Below, in pieces: positions 1 to 8,259 of a stretch of 64,000 bases of DNA. The DNA lies in NCBI GenBank assembly GCA_022701275.1, contig CP031740.1, positions 3,235,001 through 3,299,000 on the forward strand, in the 5' to 3' direction. A program made the position numbers and the translations under genes. The stretch is from Microcoleus vaginatus PCC 9802. GTDB taxonomy: Bacteria > Cyanobacteriota > Cyanobacteriia > Cyanobacteriales > Microcoleaceae. The notes beneath the pieces are model-generated. The model did not search any database, was not told the DNA's origin, and was given only the letters and a program-made list of their open reading frames with translations. Numbering within the stretch: the stretch's first letter is position 1; each line of letters opens with the position of its first letter.

Positions 1-1
1 G

Positions 2-886
2 GTGGTAACGTCGGAAATGTTGGCTTCGGGGGTTCGCGAACAGTTGCCGCTGTTACCACCGGAGAATTTGCTGGCGGAACCGGAGGGCCGGGATACTGCG
101 CCAGCGGTGGCCTGGACTGCTATAGAAACTGCCAAGCGTTACGGTGAGGATGCGGTGGTGGGTTTTTTCCCGGCGGATCACTGGATTGGGGAACCAAAGG
201 AGTTTATCAAGACTTTGGAGGCGGCGGCGGAGTTGGCGAAAAATCAGGATGCGATCGCCACTTTGGGAGTAAAACCGAGTTATGCTTCCACCGGCTACGG
301 CTACATCGAACAAGGTGAGGAAATTGGCAGTTTTGGGGGTTTTCCGGCCTATCGGGTGGCGAGATTTACCGAAAAGCCCGATCGCACAACTGCTGAGGAA
401 TTTGTAGCCAGTGGCAAGTTTAGTTGGAACGGCGGAATTTTTGTCTTTCGAGTTGGAACAGTCTTGACAGAATTGCGAAATCATGTACCGGAAATGATGG
501 CAGCTTTGGAAGCAAAAGGCGCACAGGCTTACTCGGAATTACCTAAAATAAGCATCGATTACGCCCTGATGGAGAAGACGCAAAAAGCCTGTGTTCTGCC
601 CGTAGGCTTTAGCTGGGACGATTTGGGAGATTGGAATGCGATCGGCCGTTTGCTGCAAGGAGATAAGCGGAATGTCGAGTTAGCAAAACACGTCGGAATT
701 GATACCAAAGGCGGCATTTTCTATGCAGCGGATGAGAATGAAGTAATTGTCACCATTGGTTTAGAGGATGTGGTAGTTGTCAGAGATGGCAACGTAACTT
801 TGATTGTGAAAAAGGACAGGACGCAGGAGATTAAACAGGTGATCAAAGTGTTGGGAGAAGATGAGAAATTGAAAGACTTGTTATGA
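2..886 (+). CDS. manC: Mannose-1-phosphate guanylyltransferase (GDP-mannose pyrophosphorylase), 5' end missing
   Basis: Makes GDP-mannose from mannose 1-phosphate and GTP in the cytosol, a precursor for mannose- and fucose-containing polysaccharides. The reading frame is already open at the window edge, so the N-terminal nucleotide-binding signature (GGxGTRLWPLSR in the family) lies upstream and the apparent GTG at base 2 is not the real start. Visible family features are the RDTAPAVAWTA stretch, the FPADHW motif, the FTEKPDRTTAEEF segment, the WNGGIFVFR sugar-site motif and SWDDLGDW near residues 200-210. It ends with a TGA at 886. It could supply GDP-mannose to the exopolysaccharide locus at the other end of the window, but that link is inferred from function only. 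The family call is secure. Confidence 0.93.
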   Translation: MVTSEMLASGVREQLPLLPPENLLAEPEGRDTAPAVAWTAIETAKRYGEDAVVGFFPADHWIGEPKEFIKTLEAAAELAKNQDAIATLGVKPSYASTGYGYIEQGEEIGSFGGFPAYRVARFTEKPDRTTAEEFVASGKFSWNGGIFVFRVGTVLTELRNHVPEMMAALEAKGAQAYSELPKISIDYALMEKTQKACVLPVGFSWDDLGDWNAIGRLLQGDKRNVELAKHVGIDTKGGIFYAADENEVIVTIGLEDVVVVRDGNVTLIVKKDRTQEIKQVIKVLGEDEKLKDLL

Positions 887-980
887 TGTAAGTACGGCAC
901 AGATTGGGCAGGCGAATACAAAGGATTAATCACTCTTTATCCAGACTTTCGTTTATTAATCTGTGTCGTACTTTACTATT

Positions 981-1688
981 CTACTTTTGTTGTTCGCACT
1001 TCCACTGAAGCCATTTTTGTAGCAGAGCCATAATTAAAGCATCTGCTTCGTATAGTGACATAGGTTCTTTTGGTGGAGCGTGCTTATCGACACCATGCCG
1101 TGCATCATCACCAATTGCGCTTTGACTATTAGCAGTATGCGTGAATTGGCTAATCTTATCTTTAGTTATCCACTGTTCAATCTTTTTTTTACCAGCATCT
1201 TTATTGACAATTTCATAAACTTTGTAAAGATTAATCCACTTATGTTCAAAGTCCGTAATTTGTCTGAAAACATTTTTAACTATCTCGTCTTCTTCTGCCA
1301 GCTTCCTCCAGGATTCAAACTCTAAATTACGGATTATATCTTGGCCGCCTTCTAGTTGGATAGAAAAAGAACTTGAATCCACGCTAATTGTGGCTGAAAG
1401 CGCAACCCACCTCTGACGCTTACCTTCTTCATCAACTTCGCAGATGATATCAGGCTTAAGAAGTGGAAAACCTGTAAAATGAATCCTTGCAATAGCACTT
1501 ATATCTTGAAGAGGTTTAGTAGCTTCCCCATATACATCAGACGTATTCGTTAGTGATTCCCAGCGCGAAGAGGTTAGGTAATATTCACCATTCTCTGCCA
1601 TTAAGCTAAACTCATCTGATGAACGCAGCAAGTTCGACAAATTGTCAAAATCCGACTTTTTAACATCTAGTAAAACTAGCCATTTCAT
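981..1688 (-). CDS. Hypothetical protein, 235 residues, possible HEPN-like C-terminus
   Basis: I do not recognise a named family. The start is well supported by an AGGAGG Shine-Dalgarno sequence about 8 bases before the ATG. The first ~170 residues are mixed alpha/beta-looking and rich in acidic residues, with no signal peptide and no membrane segment, so a cytosolic protein is likely. The C-terminal ~40 residues (ARHGVDKHAPPKEPMSLYEA followed by a hydrophobic helix ending KWLQWK) resemble the last helices seen in uncharacterised HEPN-like proteins, which is a weak resemblance from memory. It stands alone, convergent with manC. Base composition is more AT-rich than in manC, which may indicate an accessory gene. 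No function is proposed. Confidence 0.75.
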   Translation of the reverse strand: MKWLVLLDVKKSDFDNLSNLLRSSDEFSLMAENGEYYLTSSRWESLTNTSDVYGEATKPLQDISAIARIHFTGFPLLKPDIICEVDEEGKRQRWVALSATISVDSSSFSIQLEGGQDIIRNLEFESWRKLAEEDEIVKNVFRQITDFEHKWINLYKVYEIVNKDAGKKKIEQWITKDKISQFTHTANSQSAIGDDARHGVDKHAPPKEPMSLYEADALIMALLQKWLQWKCEQQK

Positions 1689-1831
1689 TAAAAAAACCTC
1701 CTAATCGTAATCTTTAAGGAAATACAACTTTATAAATGACTCTCTTGTCCGAGACTAACTCTAAGGAGTTGGAGCGAATGATGTACATCATATTGCATCA
1801 CTCAGCATCTTCTGGCTTTTTTGCGATATAA

Positions 1832-1872
1832 AGAGGAGAGGCAATCGCCAATGGTGGCATTGCCTCTCCTCT
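1832..1872 (-). terminator. Strong hairpin 3' of the secreted-protein gene
   Basis: Perfect 14-bp inverted repeat (AGAGGAGAGGCAAT and its complement at 1859-1872) with a 13-nt centre that can itself pair GCCA with TGGC. On the minus strand it follows the gene ending at 1934 and is trailed by TTTATAT, so it is a likely, somewhat weak, Rho-independent terminator. It also faces the 5' side of the gene ending at 981, whose start is at 1688. Confidence 0.6.
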
Positions 1873-1933
1873 ATTCTGCTTGGGACTTTGTTTTTTCCCA
1901 AGTCCCCAACTATTAACCGTTCCTCACGAAGGA

Positions 1934-2560
1934 TTAATCAATCAGTTCCGGCGTAGGAACTTGTGCATTAATCTGAGCCTGAGAAAACGAGGGCAAGGCC
2001 CAAGTTGTCTCACCCGCTTTAAAAACTTTAGCAGGGGCAACATTCAATTGAATACCACCCGTTGCTGCACTCGTGGTAGCAACTAGCTGCGTACCATCTA
2101 CAACCTTAATAGCAACCGGTTCAGCCAAAGAAAGTGGCTGAGTCGCCGGGCCTAAAGTAGCTTGAGCCCCTGCTGGCAAGTAAATACCATCGCAATCCCA
2201 ATCATCATCTGTAATCTCACCGGCTGCCAGGAAATAAAGTTGCGTCGGCGATTTTTTCGGCTTATTCGCATAAACTGCCAGCGTTTGCCCGGTTGCATTA
2301 CGACACTGAGCCCGCTTTTTAGCAGTTTCGATCACGTACTTCTGCATTTGCAATTCGGCCAACCGCTGTTGGTACTGTTCAGGCGTATAACCCGCAGTCG
2401 AAGGATCGCTCTGAGCTGACAAAAGTTGATTTAATTCCTGTGTTACTTCCGCATAGTCAGCCCCCTTTGTGAAATCCTTGCCAGCCCAAGAAGGCTGAGC
2501 TAAAGCTAAGTTTACGAAAAGCACTAAAGCCACCAGAATTACTTTGAAAAACTTGCTCAT
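1934..2560 (-). CDS. Secreted or lumenal protein of unknown function
   Basis: A 208-residue protein with a clear Sec signal peptide: Lys near the N-terminus, a hydrophobic core about residues 5-21, and a likely cleavage after the AQPSWA region near residue 26. The mature part starts with a glutamine-rich helical region (about 30-80), has two cysteines flanking the middle (QCRNATG and DWDCDGIYL) that could form a disulfide, and ends in a beta-rich domain. No enzyme motif is visible. It is probably periplasmic or thylakoid-lumenal. Conserved secreted hypotheticals of this size are common in cyanobacteria. The gene has its own hairpin downstream (1832-1872) and another upstream (2608-2659), so it is probably a single transcription unit. 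Confidence 0.8.
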   Translation of the reverse strand: MSKFFKVILVALVLFVNLALAQPSWAGKDFTKGADYAEVTQELNQLLSAQSDPSTAGYTPEQYQQRLAELQMQKYVIETAKKRAQCRNATGQTLAVYANKPKKSPTQLYFLAAGEITDDDWDCDGIYLPAGAQATLGPATQPLSLAEPVAIKVVDGTQLVATTSAATGGIQLNVAPAKVFKAGETTWALPSFSQAQINAQVPTPELID

Positions 2561-2607
2561 TTTTGTTGTCCTTTGTGTAAGAAATCAGAGTTTGTTCCTA
2601 GAAAACC

Positions 2608-2659
2608 CCTCGACTTTGCTGAAGTTATAAATTATTTTTCAACTTCAGCAAAGTCGAGG
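2608..2659 (-). terminator. 19-bp perfect inverted repeat, likely terminator of the CadD-type gene
   Basis: CCTCGACTTTGCTGAAGTT at 2608-2626 is exactly complementary to 2641-2659, with a 14-nt AT-rich loop. It sits between two minus-strand genes, 20 bp past the end of the transporter gene. The T-run is short (GGGGTTTT on the minus strand), so it might instead be a mobile palindrome acting as a terminator. Confidence 0.55.
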
Positions 2660-2679
2660 AAACTTGAACTCTAGCTTGC

Positions 2680-3405
2680 CTAAATTTTTTCGACTTTAGG
2701 TGCAGTCTCTAGCGATAGATAACTGTCTTTAAGCAATATCAGCAGCCACAGGCAACTGATAGCTAAAGTAACTACCGTTAAACCGCGATTCTCTAGAGTA
2801 TGGCTATCGAGCAGGATCAGCGTACCCAGACCCATTAGAACGAAGGGAACCAGGGAATTACCGTAGCGGACAAGTAGGGTCGCGATCGCGCTCATGCGAG
2901 TTAGTTGATACGCCACATAACACCAGACACCCACTAGCAAGAAAAAGACGCTAAGAATCACTAGCAGGCTCTCCCAAGTGCAGTTGGCAAACAACGGGAC
3001 ATAAATCCCCACATTATCACCTCCATTAGCAAATGTCACCGCAGCTACACTATAAGTTTGTGGGGATAAAAGACTAGCAAAGATAGTGGATTGAGGCGAA
3101 TCTGTAGCTGTATTTTCATCATCAGCCTCTGTATCTCGATTTAGCAGGCGGCTGACTCCAATGGCAATTGGTACTAACCCCAACATCCCCACCCAAGGGC
3201 GTGGCACCATCATACAGCCAAAGAAGCTAGGAAGACTAAGCAGCACCAGTGCTGCGAACCCAAGATATTGTCCTGTAACAATGTGTTGCCGTCTAAAAAC
3301 AGCATTGACTTGGGAGAAAAACAGCAGCAAGATGACAATATCATCTAAATGTGTGGCTGCGAAAGCTGTAAGACCTGTGGAAATAGCGGTAATGAAGGGG
3401 TTCAT
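2680..3405 (-). CDS. CadD-family cadmium resistance transporter
   Basis: Integral membrane protein of 241 residues belonging to the cadmium-resistance transporter family (CadD, LysE superfamily), probably exporting Cd2+ or a similar cation, or another small solute, across the cytoplasmic membrane. Family hallmarks are the N-terminal THLDDIVILLLFFSQ motif with paired aspartates in the first membrane helix and the FANGGDNVGIYVPLF motif after the central cytosolic loop. Six hydrophobic segments are visible: about residues 3-30, 43-63, 72-88, 112-160 as two, and 180-235 as two. The hydrophilic loop near 88-108 is acidic and poorly conserved. No ArsR/CadC-type regulator gene lies next to it. The family is clear; the transported substrate is inferred. 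Confidence 0.85.
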   Translation of the reverse strand: MNPFITAISTGLTAFAATHLDDIVILLLFFSQVNAVFRRQHIVTGQYLGFAALVLLSLPSFFGCMMVPRPWVGMLGLVPIAIGVSRLLNRDTEADDENTATDSPQSTIFASLLSPQTYSVAAVTFANGGDNVGIYVPLFANCTWESLLVILSVFFLLVGVWCYVAYQLTRMSAIATLLVRYGNSLVPFVLMGLGTLILLDSHTLENRGLTVVTLAISCLWLLILLKDSYLSLETAPKVEKI

Positions 3406-3548
3406 ATCTAACTGCCTAGATTGTGATGCTAGTAGGGCTAAAATAGTGCCTGATATTAATTGATTTATAGGTTTCTTTGGGGCTAAAAGTGTTACTTAAC
3501 AGATTGGCGAGAATGACGCTCTCATTCACTGATTAGTAACGTCGCTTG

Positions 3549-4253
3549 TCACAGCTTGAAATAGCTTGACGCGGATACCGAATGTGTAGAGGACTTTTGA
3601 GTAGGAAGTAAAATTGGCATTACTTCTACATATTTTGATGAGTCAAAGTTCGATTTAAATACTTGGGGAAGTAGTATGGGAACCTCAGCCTTCTGCTTCC
3701 GAGCGGAAGCAGACGGCTTAGCTGCTTCATTACCTTCGGTAATTGCCTTAACGGGGGCTGGCATCACCATCTCTTTGATGGGACTGACAGATTGCTGTTG
3801 CTGATTGAGCTTTTCCATTAAGTCAGGAATGTGGTGGCTTAATCGATCGAGCTTTTCGTGCAGTAGTACCACATCGTGAGCAGCTTTGAGATTAACTTGA
3901 TGATTGTAGAGATTTTGTTCGCGTTCTGCATCCGACTGGCGGTTTTGACTCATTAACACAATCGGTGCAGTGTAAGCAGAGGCAAAGGAGAATACTAAGT
4001 TTAGCAAGATAAAGGGCTGCTGATCCCAGTGAGGAATGCCCGGTGTCAGGTTCGCGCCCACCCACCCGGCGAGGACTACTGTCTGTCCAATCAAAAAGGG
4101 CCACGAACCCACTTTCGCTGCTAGGGTATCTGCTAAATGCTGTCCGCGAGTTAAGGCTTTTTCCTCTGGTTTTTGAGGCGTAACCTGTAAAGGCTTTTGA
4201 TGGCTGCCGGTTTTCATTTTTGCGTTAACGCTGTTGGATAGAGTGGATTTCAT
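3549..4253 (-). CDS. DUF1003 membrane protein
   Basis: A 234-residue protein with the DUF1003 signature: LADTLAAKVGSWPFLIGQT, then a membrane helix (VVLAGWVGANL), the PFILLNLVFSFASAYTAPIV second helix, and SQNRQSDAEREQ followed by a helical DVVLLHEKLDRL region. These proteins are small two-helix inner-membrane proteins of unknown function. The region after residue 150 is a low-complexity Pro/Lys/Ala tail with no recognisable domain, longer than in the core family. The ATG is preceded by GAGG at a suitable distance. It is not obviously in an operon with the CadD-type gene, since about 140 bp separate them. Confidence 0.85.
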   Translation of the reverse strand: MKSTLSNSVNAKMKTGSHQKPLQVTPQKPEEKALTRGQHLADTLAAKVGSWPFLIGQTVVLAGWVGANLTPGIPHWDQQPFILLNLVFSFASAYTAPIVLMSQNRQSDAEREQNLYNHQVNLKAAHDVVLLHEKLDRLSHHIPDLMEKLNQQQQSVSPIKEMVMPAPVKAITEGNEAAKPSASARKQKAEVPILLPQVFKSNFDSSKYVEVMPILLPTQKSSTHSVSASSYFKL

Positions 4254-4498
4254 GGCAAACCTCAGGGGTGAATCTCTAGTTGAAGCTGACTGGTTAATGT
4301 TCGCTGGCGTTTTTCTTTGATGCCTTTACTTTAGTCAAACTCCACTCATAAGAGCAAATGTTCTTTTTTATCAAATCAATCACTTCAATTTATAGAGTTG
4401 TGGGGAAATACTAAAGCCAAAGTCAAGATGGGTATTGTATCCAGAGGCGGCCAAGCTAGAAGTTTAGAACCAATCCCAACAGATGACCGTGATACTCA
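4254..4498. other. Intergenic stretch leading into a transposase remnant
   Basis: AT-rich sequence upstream of the DUF1003 gene. From about 4430 the plus strand could encode decayed coding sequence in frame with no start codon, possibly the 5' part of the remnant below. No promoter or RNA is confidently visible. Confidence 0.3.
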
Positions 4499-4702
4499 GT
4501 GGCAGACAGTTCTCGTTTGCCTTACTCGGTCAACTCGGCTGCAAATATGACGTGGAAGAAACTCAAACCAATTGTACATTTGCTAGAAACGACCTATGAA
4601 AAGGGGATTAAGGTCCCATCTCAGGAACTAGAACTGTACCTCCGGTTCTGGCCTCGCTCCGAAATCCTGCCTAAATGGGATGTCACAATTGTTCCCACTT
4701 GA
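4499..4702 (+). pseudogene. Fragment resembling the C-terminus of an ISAzo13-type transposase
   Basis: The last ~35 residues of this frame (TTYEKGIKVPSQELE, then ILPKWDVTIVPT at the stop) resemble the conserved tail of ISAzo13-family DDE transposases, where a TNxYxxGxKV segment is followed by a W-x-YTI ending. No DDE catalytic core is present within several hundred bases upstream, so if the match is right this is a 3' remnant only. The resemblance is from memory and short, so the family label is tentative. No terminal repeats were found. Confidence 0.4.
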
Positions 4703-5526
4703 TTGGGATTTTATTTAATCGTCCGTCCCTTTCTGATAAAAATACTTTAGGCTGTGTCTCAATAAACTTATTCCACTCTGCGGAATCGACATGGGGCAAC
4801 ATCTTTTCAATATATTTTACAACTAAGGGATGCCAAATATTTTTTCCCTTGTGTATACAATTCGGTGCCAATTCGATTTCTTCTAACTCTAAGTAGCAAA
4901 GGATTTCACCTACCTAAGCTAAAAACAAAGAAGAAAGATATTGATAGGCAAGCTGTATCTGATTATCAAATGCCGGAAGAGTGTAATCTTTGTAAATCTC
5001 TATGAGCATTGTTGAACCCCGAAACAGCCTGGATTGCAAACCCTCTGCGGCAAGCAGAATTTTTCCTTGTAAAGGCATTTTGTGCAGATTTGAGATTCGC
5101 ACGGAAATCAGGATAAAAACTGAGGTCTATTTTATGCTCAATTCGCTTCAAGCGTTGTTCAATTTCTTCTAACCGCTGTAGTACGACAATAAATGCGGTA
5201 CATGAGACAGTTAAGGTGAGGATACTGGCAACTGAACCACACTGAGATATAGCAATCCTTGCAGGAGTCGTAAATTTTTTACCCCACCCCAACCCTCCCC
5301 TAACCCGCTGGCTCGGGAGTAAGAAATTCACAAATGATGCGAGGATTGCTATAGTAGGGTTGATCTTGGAGAAAGATTAGAGTTTACTTTACGCAACATA
5401 GCAACTCTTTCAGGCGGCTGCTTCTGTGCATCCCGAATCACACCGCAAACTCGTAGATACTTCCCACTATTCTAAACCTGGATTACTCGACTCAGGAATT
5501 GTAAATGTTACATCAACTGCACTCAT
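4683..5526 (-). pseudogene. Cyanobacterial gene of unknown function broken by a MITE, two frameshifts and a stop
   Basis: Starts with ATG at 5526 behind GGAAAGG and reads MSAVDVTFTIPESSNPGLE, then shifts frame near 5470 to continue as NSGKYLRVCGVIRDAQKQPP and VAMLRKVNSNLSPRSTL. A 102-bp element plus a duplicated TA interrupts it at 5248-5353. After the element it continues as SQCGSVASILTLTVS and a coiled coil (LQRLEEIEQRLKRIEHKIDL), shifts frame again near 5000, meets an in-frame TAG at 4914-4916, then reads on through VGEILCYLELEEIELA to a stop at 4683. The N-terminal pattern matches a multicopy family of cyanobacterial hypothetical proteins known to me only as unknowns. With this many lesions the gene cannot be functional. 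Confidence 0.8.
5250..5351 (-). mobile_element. 102-bp MITE, copy 1, flanked by TA duplication
   Basis: Bounded by imperfect terminal inverted repeats (TAGCAATCCTTGCA at one end, complement of TGCGAGGATTGCTA at the other) and flanked on both sides by TA (5248-5249 and 5352-5353). Removing the element with one TA joins the interrupted pseudogene exactly in frame (STLLSQCGSV), which shows it is an insertion. It has no coding capacity of its own, although its bases give a false N-terminus to a 121-codon frame. TA duplication is the habit of IS630/Tc1-mariner transposases, so a full-length relative elsewhere in the genome probably mobilised it. Confidence 0.8.
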
Positions 5527-5637
5527 CTTTTTGACCTTTCCTAAATCTGTATATTTACTTTACTTATATAATTAATTTTATTGATGTATAATTTTTTAAT
5601 TATAAAAATATTATGTAGGCTTTAAAAGTATATTACT

Positions 5638-7449
5638 ATGAGGAGTAATGCCAAAGCCAAAAACCGATCGCCCCCACACCCCAAAATTCGATCGCACGCT
5701 TTCGCCCAAGTTATTCCCCAAGACACTGGTCAGCCCGGTCAACAGCGCTATCCTAGTAGTTATATAGCCCTTAAACCCGATCGACCCGGAGGCCCCTTGT
5801 TTAGCCTAGTTCAAAACAATTCTCGTAAAGGAGAAATTCTAGAGGTCGTCTTCCGCAACGGTTGGGACTACATGAAAAGCCTCCTAACCGGCCGCAAAAC
5901 CGACGCACCCAGTCTCCCAACTCCAGCAGTTCTCCGCAACATCCTCGTCGAATTAGGCCCAGTATTTGTCAAATTGGGACAATTGCTGAGCACGCGTCCC
6001 GACCTTTTACCCGCCACCTACATCGAAATCCTCTCCACGCTACAAGCGGAAGTGCCGCCCGTACCGTGGTCGCAAGTAGAACTTATCGTCCGCAAGGAAC
6101 TCACACAATCTCTCGAAGATACCTTTGCCAAATTTAACACTGAAGCTGTCGCCGCAGGTTCTATCGCCCAAACCCACAAAGCTACTTTAAAAGACGGCCG
6201 CGAAGTCGCCCTCAAAGTTCAGCGCCCCGGTATTGATATTGTCATCGAACAAGACATCGCCGTGCTCCGAGGTTTGGCAGAACTTGTCATGCTCACAGAC
6301 TTCGGCCAACAATACGATATTGTCGCCCTAGCTGAAGAATTTGCGATCGCCCTGCGTGCAGAACTAGACTTCATTCAAGAAGCCAGCTACACAGACGAAC
6401 TGCGCCGCAATTTATCTAAAAGTAAATGGTTTGACCCCACACAAGTTGTTCTACCAGAAATTAACTGGGAGTTGACTACAAAAAAACTTTTAGTAATGGA
6501 GTGGCTGAACGGAGTCCCAATTTTGTTAGGCGACTTGCAAGGAATTCGCCACAAAGGAGATGTAAATGCCGAACGCGAAGAAATTACAACGCTGCTTTGC
6601 CGCGTTTTCTTCCAGCAGTTGTACATCGACGGATTCTTTCACGCAGACCCGCATCCCGGCAATTTATTTTATCTCAAAGACGGCCGCATAGCCCTGCTGG
6701 ACTGCGGCATGGTCGGCAGATTAGACCCGCGCACTCAGCAAAATTTGACAGAAATGTTGCTGGCAATTGTCGATTTAGACGCTCAGCGCTGCGCTCAATT
6801 AACTTTGGAAATGGCTGAATTTGCTCAGCCGACAAGTTTAGTTAATCTAGAGAACGATTTAGCTCGAATGCTCCGCAAGTATTACAATATCAGCTTGTCG
6901 CAAATGAACTTGTCGGAAATTTTTTATGAGGTGCTGGAAATCACCCGCAAAAATAAAATTCGACTCCCCAGCAATCTCGGTTTGTATGCAAAAACTCTAG
7001 CTAATTTGGAAGGACTGGCGCGCTCTTTTAATCCCAGGTTTAATATTGTAGAGCAGGTCAAACCGCTGATGACCGATATGTTTCGGCGTCAGTTATTCGG
7101 AGATGATCCTATACAAGCTCTGTTGAGAACAGCCCTGGATCTCAAAAGCTTATCTTTGCAATCTCCGCGACAGGTGGAAGTGCTTTTAGACCGAGTTACT
7201 TCGGAAACTTTGAAGTGGAACTTGACACTAAAAGAACTCGATCCGCTGCGTCGCACTCTGGGGGACTCTGCGAACCGACTTTCTTTTAGTATTGTGGTGG
7301 GTTCGCTGATTGTAGGGGCAGCAATTATTTCTTCTAACGCACAAACTGCTCAGTTATCTTTTTTGAGCACGGGTTTGTTTGGGGCGGCGAGTTTTTTGGG
7401 TTTTTGGTTGATTATTAGCATTCTCAGATCAGGGCGTTTGCGGAGTTGA
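5638..7449 (+). CDS. ABC1/AarF/UbiB-family protein kinase-like protein
   Basis: Atypical protein-kinase-like ATPase of the UbiB/ABC1K family, which in bacteria supports quinone synthesis and in plastids and cyanobacteria affects prenylquinone metabolism. At 603 residues it has the usual length. The family-specific KxGQ motif is seen in VFVKLGQLLSTRPDLLP (about 105-120), the Ala-rich nucleotide loop in AAGSIAQTH (about 170), the VALKVQRP lysine (about 190), the catalytic loop HADPHPGN (about 338) and the metal-binding DCGMVG (about 352). Two hydrophobic helices at the C-terminus (about 550-600) suggest membrane anchoring. The ATG at 5638 has no strong ribosome site, so the N-terminal ~40 residues are less certain. 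It stands alone between decayed or repeat-rich DNA. Confidence 0.93.
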   Translation: MRSNAKAKNRSPPHPKIRSHAFAQVIPQDTGQPGQQRYPSSYIALKPDRPGGPLFSLVQNNSRKGEILEVVFRNGWDYMKSLLTGRKTDAPSLPTPAVLRNILVELGPVFVKLGQLLSTRPDLLPATYIEILSTLQAEVPPVPWSQVELIVRKELTQSLEDTFAKFNTEAVAAGSIAQTHKATLKDGREVALKVQRPGIDIVIEQDIAVLRGLAELVMLTDFGQQYDIVALAEEFAIALRAELDFIQEASYTDELRRNLSKSKWFDPTQVVLPEINWELTTKKLLVMEWLNGVPILLGDLQGIRHKGDVNAEREEITTLLCRVFFQQLYIDGFFHADPHPGNLFYLKDGRIALLDCGMVGRLDPRTQQNLTEMLLAIVDLDAQRCAQLTLEMAEFAQPTSLVNLENDLARMLRKYYNISLSQMNLSEIFYEVLEITRKNKIRLPSNLGLYAKTLANLEGLARSFNPRFNIVEQVKPLMTDMFRRQLFGDDPIQALLRTALDLKSLSLQSPRQVEVLLDRVTSETLKWNLTLKELDPLRRTLGDSANRLSFSIVVGSLIVGAAIISSNAQTAQLSFLSTGLFGAASFLGFWLIISILRSGRLRS

Positions 7450-7480
7450 TTAAAAAGGGGAAATCGGGAAAATCAGGAGA

Positions 7481-7604
7481 TATAGCAATCGTTTCGCGTT
7501 TCCAGAAACTGGCTTTTTTTGTGAACAAACCGCGAAGATGCTATTGAGGCAAATGTTGAGAAGAAAAGAGAAAGATTTTACAATGTGATGCGAGGAGTGC
7601 TATA
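7481..7604. mobile_element. MITE-like repeat with related ends
   Basis: Begins TATAGCAATC and ends GAGTGCTATA, so its ends are degenerate versions of the element ends at 5250-5351, sharing the flanking TATA with the neighbouring copy at 7603. The interior is unrelated and non-coding. It may be a more diverged relative using the same transposase. Confidence 0.4.
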
Positions 7605-7704
7605 GCGATCCTCGCATCAATTGTGAATTTCTTACTCCCGAGCGAGCGGGTTCGGGGAGGGTTGGGGTGGGGTAAAAAATTTACGACTCCTGCAAGGATT
7701 GCTA
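7603..7704 (+). mobile_element. 102-bp MITE, copy 2, inverted relative to copy 1
   Basis: Same length as copy 1 and nearly identical in reverse complement: both contain the TTTCTTACTCCCGAGC-type segment, the polypurine/polypyrimidine core (GGTTGGGGTGGGGTAAAAAA) and the same end repeats, and both are flanked by TA (7601-7602 and 7705-7706). Only a handful of bases differ. It lies between the ABC1 gene and the small gene at 7815 and interrupts no recognisable coding sequence. Confidence 0.8.
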
Positions 7705-7814
7705 TATAGCATCCTCAACTATTAAGCAACATCTCTGACTTAAGATAGGCGATCGCACGCAGCCGCTAAGTCTAAGCTAGAAATTGTTCCATAAACCTAA
7801 TTGAGGAAAAAAAG

Positions 7815-8021
7815 ATGAGTAGCGGTCACGCCAGCCATAAAGGATCTTCCACAAAACCCAATACCAACACTAACGGTCAAATTACATCCCCTGCGGACCA
7901 ACCCGCTGATCCGCTAAATCAAGAAACATCCGGTTATCCGTTCCATAATGAAGCAATGGAAAATCCTGTAGCCACCGCACGGCCCGACGAAGAGGCTGAG
8001 TCTGCCGAAACACAGCAATAG
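7815..8021 (+). CDS. Small hydrophilic protein of unknown function
   Basis: A 68-codon frame with a good ribosome site (TTGAGGAAAAAAAG before the ATG). The product is rich in Ser, Thr, Asn, Pro and Glu, has no cysteine, no tryptophan and no hydrophobic segment, and is predicted by eye to be disordered. I do not recognise it. The start signal and isolated position favour a real gene over a chance frame, but there is no domain evidence. It is followed by ~240 bp of non-coding sequence before the UV endonuclease gene. Confidence 0.55.
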   Translation: MSSGHASHKGSSTKPNTNTNGQITSPADQPADPLNQETSGYPFHNEAMENPVATARPDEEAESAETQQ

Positions 8022-8259
8022 TTATATCGATTAAATTAGCACCGATATGCTATCGGCGAGGCGGTTCATTAGATTTTTGATAACAACTCACGTTTGGACT
8101 AATTACATCTTGCACCTGTCCCCAGAGTCCGCCAGAGTTTTCAATCTCGGCCGGACTCTTTCGGCAGGTTCAGTAGTACCTAAAAACTTCTAGACTAAAA
8201 ACTCAAGTCCTTACGAGAAACCTATTTAACATAAAATTAAAGTTAGGGATTATTGGTAA

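Noticed and set aside
5302..5331. Apparent N-terminus of a 121-codon frame (5331 to 4966, minus)
   Set aside because: The first ~28 codons are MITE sequence, so they are not part of the original protein.
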